The position numbers and the translations under genes were made by a program. Positions 24,076-32,393 of a stretch of DNA of 33,587 bases are shown one piece after another. Source of the stretch: Bryobacteraceae bacterium (GTDB lineage Bacteria > Acidobacteriota > Terriglobia > Bryobacterales > Bryobacteraceae); contig JAICXK010000024.1 of NCBI GenBank assembly GCA_025980435.1, positions 1 through 33,587 of the forward strand. Reading direction: 5' to 3'. Positions within the stretch are counted from its first letter, which is position 1. Each line of letters starts with the position of its first letter. The notes under the pieces were generated by a model that saw only the letters and a list, made by a program, of their open reading frames with translations, made no database searches and had not been told where the DNA came from.

Positions 24076-26070
24076 CTATTTCACCGGAACAAAGCGAACC
24101 GCGAAGCCTCCACCCGGGGCCATCTTGAAATTTAGCTTGCTGTTGCGATCGACCGTTTGCGTGTGAATGCGCACCGACTTCGGATACTGTCCGGCATCGG
24201 GGGCATCGGCGTAGATCTCGGCCGTGTATCGTCCCGCTCCGAGGAAGGTAAGCGGAACATCGAGTTGACGTTCGCTCCAGTTGGTCATGCTGCCCAGGAA
24301 CCATTCATCGCCTTTTCGACGCGCCATGGTGATGAACTCACCCGGTGAACCATTTAGCACGCGGGTTTCATCCCAGGTAGCCGGGGCGTGTTTGATGAAA
24401 TCGAAGGCGGGCTGGTCCGCATAAGCTTTCGGTGTGTCCGAAACCATTTGAAAGGGCGCCTCATAGATGGCATACATAGCTAACTGGGCAGCCCGGGTAC
24501 CCATCACCATCGGATGCGGTGCGCGCGCGACAAAATCTGCCTCGGTCACGTTGTCGAATCCACCAGGAGTGTAATCCATGCGTCCGGCGAGCATTCGCGT
24601 GAACGGGATGGTGACCCGGTGCCCAGGATTATCCCGCCCGCCTGCTCTTGATTGCTCCATTCCGAGCACTGCTTCGTAGCCGAGCACGTTCGGAAATGTG
24701 CGGCTGATTCCGCTAGGCTTGGTAGCGCCATGGAAGTCCACCATCAAATGGTGTTGAGCGGCTTGCTCGGCTGCCCGATAGTAAAAGTCGATGCCGCGTT
24801 GATCGTCACGCTCAACGAAATCGATTTTTAGCCCGGCGACACCCCACTTTTCATATAACGGAAAAGCCTCGGCCATCTGTCTGTCGACATCCCGATACGC
24901 CAGCCAGATCCAGATCTTGACGTTCTTCGCAGCGGCGTAGCGCACCAGTTCAGGAATGTCCACCTTGCCGTTCATCTTCGTAATGTCGTAGGGCACGGAC
25001 CATCCGGCATCGACCAGCATGTAAGGAAAACCTGATTTCGCGGCGAAATCGACGTAATATTTCATCGTCGCGGTAGTAAATGCGGGTTTGCCGTCACTTC
25101 CGATGCTGCCGCTCCACCAATCCCAGGCGGTCAGCCCCGCATGGATCCAGGTCGTATCCTTGATCTCCGACTCCGGATTCAAGCTGGTGATGATGTTCGA
25201 TTCGATCAACCTGCCCGGCTCTTCGCCGATCAACAGAACGCGCCAGGCGCTGTCATGGGGCAGCGTGCCCGTTACGGCCACCTCCGGGTCATCGCCGGGT
25301 GCGAGCCGCGATTCGAACCCATGGCCGCCCCACTCCGCCGAAGGATTCACGAGATACATGGAACTGTTGCCGCGCAAATTCGCTTCCGTTATCGCGAGCC
25401 AACCCACGCCGGGAACCTGCATAAGCAACGGCAGCCCGATGAGGACCTTTCCGGAGAGCCCGTTCGCATTGGCAAAGGCGCTGGCATTCAGTTTGATGTA
25501 CTCGCTTTCGTACATCGTCCGGTAGTGCGGGAGGACGAGCGCGTAGGTGATGGCATCTTTGCTGATGCGGAACTCGGTGGCCTCCTGCGTTTCGCGGAAC
25601 TCCCGAATAGGAGATTGATCGGGCACGACGTAGCGAAATGCAAATCCATCGTCATATGCCCTGGCCTCGATCGCCAGTTTGCGGTGCGGAAAGCTACCTT
25701 CAGCGAGATCGATACGAAGCGCGTTGTAGTGATCGCGCACCGTGCTCGCCTTGCCGGTCACAAGGCGATAGGTCGAATCGTTTTGAGAAGGCGTCTGTGA
25801 CACGATGCGCACGGCGGCGCCTAGCGGGCGCTGCCCTTGCAGAGTCAGCGAAAGGTTCGAGCGCTCGATGAGCGGTTTTCCGTCAAAGGTAATGGAGTAG
25901 ACCAACTGCCCCGAGGCGGATGACTGCTTATTCTCAACCGTTTCGAACGCTGCAGCGATCCGGCCGTCCGGCGACTTCAGAATAGCCGGAGCGGTTTGTG
26001 CGAACAGGATCGGGGTGAGGAAGGGGAACGTGGTAAGGAGAGTGGCGACTTTCGCAAAGGATGGGGGCAC
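24076..26070 (-). CDS. Secreted glycoside hydrolase family 97 enzyme
   Basis: A GH97 enzyme of 664 residues from GTG 26070, which gives a good signal peptide ending near FLTPILFAQ; an ATG at 26154 would add 28 unlikely residues and overlap the small peptide gene. GH97 enzymes are alpha-glucosidases or alpha-galactosidases with an N-terminal beta-sandwich, a catalytic (beta/alpha)8 barrel and a C-terminal sheet. Family pieces seen are LSLTLQGQRPLG, YDDGFAFRYV, HAGLTAWDWWSGS, MLVDAGWS, WGVAGLKIDFVERDDQRG (Asp near 417), MVDFHGATKPSG and RTFPNVLGYEAVLGMEQ. The Asp in KIDF may be the nucleophile of the retaining branch, to be confirmed by alignment. No sugar transporter lies nearby. Confidence 0.9.
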   Translation of the reverse strand: MPPSFAKVATLLTTFPFLTPILFAQTAPAILKSPDGRIAAAFETVENKQSSASGQLVYSITFDGKPLIERSNLSLTLQGQRPLGAAVRIVSQTPSQNDSTYRLVTGKASTVRDHYNALRIDLAEGSFPHRKLAIEARAYDDGFAFRYVVPDQSPIREFRETQEATEFRISKDAITYALVLPHYRTMYESEYIKLNASAFANANGLSGKVLIGLPLLMQVPGVGWLAITEANLRGNSSMYLVNPSAEWGGHGFESRLAPGDDPEVAVTGTLPHDSAWRVLLIGEEPGRLIESNIITSLNPESEIKDTTWIHAGLTAWDWWSGSIGSDGKPAFTTATMKYYVDFAAKSGFPYMLVDAGWSVPYDITKMNGKVDIPELVRYAAAKNVKIWIWLAYRDVDRQMAEAFPLYEKWGVAGLKIDFVERDDQRGIDFYYRAAEQAAQHHLMVDFHGATKPSGISRTFPNVLGYEAVLGMEQSRAGGRDNPGHRVTIPFTRMLAGRMDYTPGGFDNVTEADFVARAPHPMVMGTRAAQLAMYAIYEAPFQMVSDTPKAYADQPAFDFIKHAPATWDETRVLNGSPGEFITMARRKGDEWFLGSMTNWSERQLDVPLTFLGAGRYTAEIYADAPDAGQYPKSVRIHTQTVDRNSKLNFKMAPGGGFAVRFVPVK

Positions 26071-26086
26071 CCTTGCAAATATATCG

Positions 26087-26203
26087 TTAGCTGCGGAAAT
26101 CCAGCTTTTCGCCTTCGAAGCGGGTGTCTTTGCCGGATTCGCGGAAGAGTGCAAACACGGTGACGACGATCTGCGCGGCGAAGAGGATCAACCAAAAGTT
26201 CAT
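26087..26203 (-). CDS. 38-residue membrane peptide upstream of GH97
   Basis: A short gene below the usual length cutoff. ATG 26203 has ACGAGGGC upstream, giving GAGG at good spacing. The peptide has one hydrophobic helix at its N-terminus (MNFWLILFAAQIVVTVFAL), followed by a charged tail (FRESGKDTRFEGEKLDFRS). This is the usual shape of small bacterial membrane proteins. It ends 17 bp before the GH97 GTG and is probably cotranscribed. Function is unknown. It could also act as a leader peptide that controls GH97 translation. Confidence 0.55.
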   Translation of the reverse strand: MNFWLILFAAQIVVTVFALFRESGKDTRFEGEKLDFRS

Positions 26204-26290
26204 GCCCTCGTATTCGCACGCGCTGCGCCGCGATCCGATTTGATCTAAGTTGTAGAAAATACAAGAGCGCTGGTCCGTGCCCGGGCAACG

Positions 26291-26336
26291 GGAATCCATT
26301 CTGAAACCCCCGGCGTTTCGTTTTGGAATGACCGGG
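26291..26336. repeat. REP-like palindromic element
   Basis: An imperfect inverted repeat in the spacer between divergent genes. CATTC (26297-26301) pairs with GAATG (26326-26330), and GAAAC (26303-26307) with GTTTC (26315-26319). Flanks GGAATCC and GGAATGACC resemble the ends of common bacterial intergenic palindromes. Only one copy occurs in the window, so its repeat nature is inferred from form. Confidence 0.35.
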
Positions 26337-26397
26337 TTCGTTTCGGTACGATCGGGAACAGGCTTGTTTTGTGCTTTGCTGGTGAGTGGCGGGAGAT

Positions 26398-28128
26398 ATG
26401 GCTGGCCTCCGGACCGCGGGTTTCCGGTTCTTACTGTTCGTCGTGTACGCTGGGGTTCTGCTAGCGCAGAACACTCCTTCATCGGGGGTTCCCGGGACAA
26501 TCGAGGGACGTGTCGCAAATGCAATTACCGGTGAGCCCATCGGCGGCGCCGGTGTGCATCTCTATCCGCTCGGCCGCCGCGGCGGAACGGTCGCGCGGGC
26601 GCAGACAGCCACGTCGCAAACGGACGGAATCTTCCGATTTGAATCCGTTCCCCAAGGGAATTATTTCCTCTCCGCGGAGGCAAGCGGTTTCGTAACAGCC
26701 AGGGGCCGATGGCGCGCGGAGCGGCTGAGTGTAGACAGCGGACAGCAGGTTACCGGTGTGGTGGTGCAACTGAATCCGCAAGGGACAATCCAGGGAAAAG
26801 TTCTGGATGAGAATGGGCAGCCAGTGCCCGGTGCGCGAGTTCGCGCTTATTCGACATATGCGATGCGCGGGAGACTGCAGCTCAGGCGCGGTGTATCGGC
26901 AACTGCCAACGCAGCCGGCGAATACAGTCTCCAGGAACTGAACCCGGGCCGGTATTATCTCAGCGCAGAACCGGCGGGACGGGATAGGCAGTCCGGAGCC
27001 AGACACAGCCCCCCTGCGGAAGCAGAAGTAACGGAAATCGAGGCCGCCAGCCATCCCGGCTTCGTACGGACGTTCTATCCGGGCGCCCTGGATGTGCAGG
27101 CTGCGACTCCTTTCGAGATTGTGCCGGGCCAGCCGGTTGCGGAAGCCAACATCCAGTTGAGGCGGGCGGCGACCTATCAGATCAGCGGCAGAATTGCGCA
27201 ATCGGACGGCGCAGTCGGGCATGCCACGGTGCTTCTATCTCCCCGTGGGACGCTCGACTCGAACGTGCTTGGGACGAGCAGCCACGTAGCAAAGGATGGC
27301 ACGTTCGAGATGAAAGGCGTGCTTCCCGGAAACTACACTTTATGGCTGATCGGAACCTATGCACCCGGAGAAACGGCTTCGCGCCGGCACGGCGGCTTCC
27401 GGCTCCTGGCGCGGCAAGATGTCGATGTGACTGCGAGCAATCTGGGCGGATTGGTTTTGGCACTTACGCCTCCCGTCAATCTCACCGGACACGTCGAAGC
27501 GGAAGGCATCGATCCGCAGCGCCTGTCGCGCGTTCGGGTCAATTTTGTGCCGGCCGGCCAGGTAATAGTGGGAAGCTTTCAGAGCATCGCTGTTGACGAA
27601 TCGGGAAATTTCGCGGTGCAGAATCTCGCACCGGGCGAATATGTGGTGCGCGTGAACAACCCTCCCGCTGGGACCTACGTGAAGGAAGTTTCTTATAACC
27701 GCCAGGACGTTACGGTAAGCGGTCTCGATCTCTCCTTCGGTGGTGCGGGCGAGATCGAACTAGTGATTCGTTCCGGCGCTGCCGAAGTGGACGGCCGGAT
27801 TCAGGAAGACAATGCTATGGGTGGCACGTCAGCGGCCGTCGTGGTGCTTGCGCCCGATACCGTCGCATCCGACGGCTATGGAACATTGACCGGCGCCGTG
27901 TCGAACGGAAATTTTGCAATACGGAATGTTCCTCCCGGCCATTATTATGCGTACGCTGTGGAACGATGGAACAGCGTTTGGCAGAATCCCGCGTTCCTGC
28001 AGGAGATGCAGAGGGGAGGAACGGGCGTCGATGTTGAAGAGAACACGCATGCCCAAGTGCAGCTTCCCCTCACTACCGAGCAAGAGGTGGAATTGACGGC
28101 CGCGCGGCTGGGCCTCGCCGCGCAGTAA
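26398..28128 (+). CDS. Secreted carboxypeptidase-regulatory-like repeat protein
   Basis: A 576-residue protein from ATG 26398, which has GGGAG just upstream; an in-frame GTG at 26386 is an alternative. A signal peptide (about 1-24, ending VLLAQ) precedes about five beta-sandwich repeats of the CarboxypepD_reg/SdrD-B type. They start near 36 (GTIEGRVANAITGEPI), 124 (GTIQGKVLDENGQPV), 260 (YQISGRIAQSDG), 361 (VNLTGHVEAEGI) and 455 (GAAEVDGRIQED). Each ends with a PGxY-like turn (QGNYFLSAE, PGRYYLSAE, PGNYTLWLI, PGEYVVRVN, PGHYYAYAV). There is no TonB-dependent barrel, membrane anchor or catalytic zinc site. It is probably a periplasmic or surface structural or carbohydrate-binding protein, common in Acidobacteriota. 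It is convergent with the hybrid kinase. Confidence 0.82.
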   Translation: MAGLRTAGFRFLLFVVYAGVLLAQNTPSSGVPGTIEGRVANAITGEPIGGAGVHLYPLGRRGGTVARAQTATSQTDGIFRFESVPQGNYFLSAEASGFVTARGRWRAERLSVDSGQQVTGVVVQLNPQGTIQGKVLDENGQPVPGARVRAYSTYAMRGRLQLRRGVSATANAAGEYSLQELNPGRYYLSAEPAGRDRQSGARHSPPAEAEVTEIEAASHPGFVRTFYPGALDVQAATPFEIVPGQPVAEANIQLRRAATYQISGRIAQSDGAVGHATVLLSPRGTLDSNVLGTSSHVAKDGTFEMKGVLPGNYTLWLIGTYAPGETASRRHGGFRLLARQDVDVTASNLGGLVLALTPPVNLTGHVEAEGIDPQRLSRVRVNFVPAGQVIVGSFQSIAVDESGNFAVQNLAPGEYVVRVNNPPAGTYVKEVSYNRQDVTVSGLDLSFGGAGEIELVIRSGAAEVDGRIQEDNAMGGTSAAVVVLAPDTVASDGYGTLTGAVSNGNFAIRNVPPGHYYAYAVERWNSVWQNPAFLQEMQRGGTGVDVEENTHAQVQLPLTTEQEVELTAARLGLAAQ

Positions 28129-28167
28129 GGCAGATCGCATGAAGGGCGAAGGGCAGTTTCGGCTTCG

Positions 28168-31100
28168 TCAGGCGGCTCGCTTTACTTTTTGATTCGCGAT
28201 TTCGCGCAAAACGGCCAGCAGCCGCTCCGTCTGAATCGGTTTGGGCAAATGCCGATCCATGCCTGCCGCGAGACAGCGTTCCTGGTCGCGCTTCATGGCA
28301 TGCGCGGTCAGGGCAATGATCGGAATATGTCCGACACTGGCGGACTCGATTCTTCGAATCTCTCGGGTGGCATCAAGCCCGTCCATCTCCGGCATTTGAA
28401 TATCCATGAGCACGGCATCGAATTGCCAGTTGGACCGCTCCAGAGCCTGGATTGCTTCCCGGCCGTCTGCCGCTACCGTAACGCGGTGACCGTATTTCTC
28501 GAGCAGCCGTGTCGCTAACCTTTGGTTGATTGCATTGTCCTCGGCTACAAGAAGGTGTAACGACACATCGTTAGCCGCGGATGCCAAACCAGGCTCTGAG
28601 GCGCCTGTTTCACCAATCCCCGGCGCTGGGCCGGCGTACCCGGCTTCAGGAATGTCAAAGCACGCGGTGAAGTAGAAATCGCTTCCCTTCCCCGCCTCAC
28701 TTTCGACCCAGATCTTCCCGTTCATCAAACTGACCAGTTGCGAACTGATCGTCAGGCCCAAGCCCGTACCGCCGAAAACCCGTGTTGACGATCCATCCGC
28801 CTGTGTAAACGCGTCGAAGATAACGGCCTGCTTATCTTTCGGAATTCCAATGCCGCTATCGCTCACGCAAAATTTCAGCACCGTGTTTTGGTTTTGCGCG
28901 CCTAAATTGTGTACGCGAACGGAAACCTCACCCTGAGAAGTGAACTTAACGGCGTTCCCGACCAGATTGACAAGAATTTGCCGGAGCCGCATACAATCGC
29001 CCAGAAGGACTTCGGGCATGTCTGAATCGAGAGATAAATTGAGAGCGAGCCCCTTTTCAGCGGCTTTCAAAGAAAGCGGAGCCATCACTTGTTCCAGGCA
29101 TTCCCGCAGTTTGAACGGGGCCGATTCCAGATTGAGTTTGCGCGCCTCGATCTTTGACAAGTCGAGTATGTCATCTATGATCGTGAGCAGCGAATGAGCC
29201 GAAAATTGGACGATCTCGAGACATTCCTTTCGCTCCGCTTCGAGTTCGGACGTCAGCGCGAGACCTGTCATCCCAATAATTCCATTCATCGGGGTTCGAA
29301 GCTCGTGACTCATATTCGCGAGGAATTCGCTTTTCGCCCGGTTCGCATCTTCCGCGGTCTCCTTGGCCTGCGTCAGCTCTATCGTGCGTTCGCGGACTCG
29401 CTGTTCGAGCTCGTCGTTAGAACGGAGTAATACTTGCTCTGCCTCCTTCCTGTGCGTGATTTCTTCGACCACTCCTACAATTCGATTCAGGCGGCCTGCA
29501 TTGTCGAGAATCGGAAACGCGCGATCCCATAACCAGCGGGTGCGGCCGGCGTCCACAATCCGATACTCGCAGTCGACGCGCTCTCCCGTGCGCTGCCGCC
29601 GGCGCAGGTTCCGGACGATCTCATGGTCATCTGCGTGAATCGGTTGAAACCAGATGTCCGGATCGCGCAGGACCTGATCGGAAGAAACGCCCCATACCTC
29701 GTCAAAAGCAGGACTGACGTATAAAAACCGGCCGGTCTGGGGATCCATCATCCAGAACACCTCGCGGATGTGTTCGGCAAGCTGGCGAAACTTCTTTTCG
29801 CTTCCGCTCAAGGCTTCCGTCCGCTCCTGAACCAGGGCTTCCAACTTTTTTTGCTGGATGCGCAGCCGGCTCACGCGGATTCGGAAGATGCCCGCGAAGA
29901 GTCCGACGATGATAAGCACGACCACCGCGTCGAACGGCCACGTCTGGTAGAAATGCGGCCGGAGTGTGAACGAGATGGAACCGGCGGCACGGCTCCAGAC
30001 ACCGTCAGAGTTAGACGCAATGACCAGGAACTGATATTCTCCGGGCGGAATATTGGTGTAGTACGCGGTGCGCCGCGAGCCGGCATCCGTCCAGTCTTTA
30101 TCGAATCCTTGCAGGATATATTTGAAGCGGATCTTTTGCGGCTCGATAAAGCTGGTCGCCGTGTACTGGAACTCAAGCTGTCCTTTCCCCGGCGCAACAC
30201 TGGCAAGCGCCGTTCCAGCGATTGGGTGATTGTCGATGAGAACCCGCTCTACGGTAACGTGCGGTTGAATCCGGTTTGTAATCAACCCGGCCGGATTGAC
30301 AACCGCGAGTCCCTTCATCGTTGGGAAAGCCAGATGACCATCTTTCAGCCGCCATCCGGCAGGCTGGAATCCTCCGTTGCACTCACGGCTCCTCATACCA
30401 TCAGCGATACCGAAATGACGCGAAGCGATCTGGTGAAGCTTGCCCGCCGCGAAGGCATCGAGTTGGCTCTTGGCGACCTCTGAAATCCCGCGATTGGAAC
30501 TCATCCACAGATTTCCGCGACCATCATCGAGGACTTGCCAGATCGTGTCGTCGAAAATTCCGTTCCGCGTTGTAAAGCTGGTGAACTTACCATCCTTGAA
30601 GCGGTCGAGTCCGCCGCCATCCGTACCAAGCCAAAGAGTTCCATCCGGATCTCCGAAGATCGCCCGGACGACATTGCTGGACATTCCGTCACTTATCGTG
30701 AAGATGCGAAAGCGGCCGTTTTTAAAATGCGCGAGTCCGCCGCCGGTGCCGAGCCAGAGTGTTTGATCCCGCGGATCCTCGTAGATGGAGAACACACCGA
30801 GAGAGAGGCCATATTTTGTACCGTAGGCCGTGAAATGATGGCCGTCAAAATGACTTAATCCCTCACGAGTTCCAACCCAGAGCTCCCCTTTGCTATCCAC
30901 ATATGTACACGAGATAAGCTCATTGGGTAACCCGCTCTTGCCGTTATAGGTAGTAAATTGGCCGTTCTGAAGCCTGGTCAGGCCCCGCCGGGTCGCAAAC
31001 CAGTGATCGCCATGTCCGTCCTCAACCACGGAAAATACTTGATTGTCGGGCAGGCCATTGCGAACGGTAAACTTTGTAACTTGGCCGTTTTGGAGCCGGT

Positions 31101-32196
31101 TTACGCCGCTGTCACTGGTTCCAATCCAGAGCGCCCCTGCACGATCTTGATAAACCGCGAGAATAGTATCGCTTGAGAGTCCTTCCTGTTTGCCGTAGGT
31201 TGCAAAGGACGCATCCCGCAAGCGGTTCAGCCCGCCTCCGGAAGTGCCGATCCACAGGCTACCTTCGCGATCCTGCGTAATGGTCCAAACGTCATCTCCA
31301 GAAAGCCCCTCCCTGGTGGTGAAATGCGACAACTCCCCGCCATAGAATCTGCTGACCCCCCCTCCTAAGGCGCCAATCCACAGAGCGCCCGAATTGTCCT
31401 GGAACAGCGCCCAAATACTATTACCTGACAAGCCGTTCTGCGTCGTGTAGGTGGTTATTCCGCTCGCGGCGACATGCGCGAGACCTGCACCGCTGGTTCC
31501 CACCCACAGGCCGCCTTCGCGATCTACATAAACGGAGCGAATATCGTCGCCTGGCAGGCCGTCCTTTTTCGTCATATTGACAAACCGGCCGTTTGTCCGG
31601 TGACTCAAACCCGCGTGTGTCCCGATCCAGATCCCACCTTTCCTATCACCGCACAGGCTAAAAACAGCATCGTCCGCCAGGCCATCTCTGCGGGTAAATG
31701 CTTCAAACTTGCCGTTTCGAAAACGGTTCAGCCCTCCCCCATCGGTAGCGATCCAGAGATCGCCGCGCTCATCTTCGTAGAGCGCCCGGACGAACTCATT
31801 TGAAAGCCCCTGCTGTTTCGAGAAGGTCGTGAACACGCCATGGCTCAGCCGGGCGAGACCGCCGCCATGGGTTCCGACCCAAAGATCGCCTCGACGGTCC
31901 ACCAGAAGGGCGTCGACTTCATTGCTCCGAAAACCGGGCGTGTTGCGTTTATCGAAATTGACAAAGCGCGCGCCATCGAAACGAGAAAGGCCTTCTTCGG
32001 TGCCGAGCCACAGATACCCGTCCGGCGTTTGTGCGATGGCGAGCACGGAGTTCTGAGGCAACCCGCTCTCGGTTGTCCAGAAGTCGTGGAGGTATTGGGT
32101 GATGGCTTTCGCCGGATCCAGGCCGGCCTGCAGCCTTCCAGGGCACAGGCAAACGGCGCCGCTTACGGCGAAGAAAGCCAACGTCCTTGCAGTCAT
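28168..32196 (-). CDS. Hybrid sensor kinase with double Reg_prop propeller, PAS and receiver domains
   Basis: I start at ATG 32196, which begins a signal sequence ([19 protein letters not shown]); an ATG at 32250 adds 18 residues, and positions below use that longer form. Residues 50-655 hold thirteen clear and one partial Reg_prop repeats (pattern DxxGxLWxGTxxGGLxRF), enough for two seven-bladed periplasmic propellers. A Y_Y_Y domain lies at about 695-764 and a membrane helix at 771-791. A PAS domain (820-930), HisKA with H982 in NMSHELRTP and an ATPase domain ([16 protein letters not shown]) follow. The receiver at 1232-1350 has E1237-D1238, phosphoacceptor D1283 and K1337. Unlike Bacteroides HTCS proteins it has no DNA-binding domain, so the output partner is separate. 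It is divergent from the protease. Confidence 0.92.
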   Translation of the reverse strand: MTARTLAFFAVSGAVCLCPGRLQAGLDPAKAITQYLHDFWTTESGLPQNSVLAIAQTPDGYLWLGTEEGLSRFDGARFVNFDKRNTPGFRSNEVDALLVDRRGDLWVGTHGGGLARLSHGVFTTFSKQQGLSNEFVRALYEDERGDLWIATDGGGLNRFRNGKFEAFTRRDGLADDAVFSLCGDRKGGIWIGTHAGLSHRTNGRFVNMTKKDGLPGDDIRSVYVDREGGLWVGTSGAGLAHVAASGITTYTTQNGLSGNSIWALFQDNSGALWIGALGGGVSRFYGGELSHFTTREGLSGDDVWTITQDREGSLWIGTSGGGLNRLRDASFATYGKQEGLSSDTILAVYQDRAGALWIGTSDSGVNRLQNGQVTKFTVRNGLPDNQVFSVVEDGHGDHWFATRRGLTRLQNGQFTTYNGKSGLPNELISCTYVDSKGELWVGTREGLSHFDGHHFTAYGTKYGLSLGVFSIYEDPRDQTLWLGTGGGLAHFKNGRFRIFTISDGMSSNVVRAIFGDPDGTLWLGTDGGGLDRFKDGKFTSFTTRNGIFDDTIWQVLDDGRGNLWMSSNRGISEVAKSQLDAFAAGKLHQIASRHFGIADGMRSRECNGGFQPAGWRLKDGHLAFPTMKGLAVVNPAGLITNRIQPHVTVERVLIDNHPIAGTALASVAPGKGQLEFQYTATSFIEPQKIRFKYILQGFDKDWTDAGSRRTAYYTNIPPGEYQFLVIASNSDGVWSRAAGSISFTLRPHFYQTWPFDAVVVLIIVGLFAGIFRIRVSRLRIQQKKLEALVQERTEALSGSEKKFRQLAEHIREVFWMMDPQTGRFLYVSPAFDEVWGVSSDQVLRDPDIWFQPIHADDHEIVRNLRRRQRTGERVDCEYRIVDAGRTRWLWDRAFPILDNAGRLNRIVGVVEEITHRKEAEQVLLRSNDELEQRVRERTIELTQAKETAEDANRAKSEFLANMSHELRTPMNGIIGMTGLALTSELEAERKECLEIVQFSAHSLLTIIDDILDLSKIEARKLNLESAPFKLRECLEQVMAPLSLKAAEKGLALNLSLDSDMPEVLLGDCMRLRQILVNLVGNAVKFTSQGEVSVRVHNLGAQNQNTVLKFCVSDSGIGIPKDKQAVIFDAFTQADGSSTRVFGGTGLGLTISSQLVSLMNGKIWVESEAGKGSDFYFTACFDIPEAGYAGPAPGIGETGASEPGLASAANDVSLHLLVAEDNAINQRLATRLLEKYGHRVTVAADGREAIQALERSNWQFDAVLMDIQMPEMDGLDATREIRRIESASVGHIPIIALTAHAMKRDQERCLAAGMDRHLPKPIQTERLLAVLREIANQKVKRAA

Positions 32197-32304
32197 GAGT
32201 CGCACAGTTCGTCCAGCCGGGGTGGCACTGGACCCACCTGCCTTCAGCAACTGTATCGGCCATTCTTCTGAAACGTATTAGGTGTTCCTAGTACTTAACT
32301 GGGT

Positions 32305-32379
32305 TTTCGCGGCTAAATCGATGGCGGAGTGTTCCGATATGGAACCTGAACGCCAAAACCGTTGGCAATCACCGCGAAA
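32305..32379 (+). promoter_or_regulatory. Candidate structured RNA leader of the protease gene
   Basis: Directly before the protease start, an 8-bp perfect stem TTTCGCGG (32305-32312) / CCGCGAAA (32372-32379) encloses two hairpins. GTTCC/GGAAC (32331-32335 and 32341-32345) has loop GATAT. GCCAA/TTGGC (32352-32356 and 32362-32366) has loop AACCG. Together they would form a three-way junction. GGCG (32323-32326) can instead pair with CGCC (32351-32354), which would break the second hairpin. It ends 14 bases before the ATG, next to the likely ribosome-binding area. I recognise no known riboswitch class. Confidence 0.4.
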
Positions 32380-32393
32380 GAAAAGTTCAGAAT

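Noticed and set aside
28168-32196. Numerous plus-strand frames across the hybrid kinase gene, considered as possible genes.
   Set aside because: They are shadows created by the repeated propeller codons; none has a ribosome site with protein-like composition.
32305-32379. Known riboswitch classes (c-di-GMP-I, fluoride, SAM, cobalamin) for the protease leader.
   Set aside because: None of the conserved core sequences I remember for these classes is present; only general junction shape is similar.
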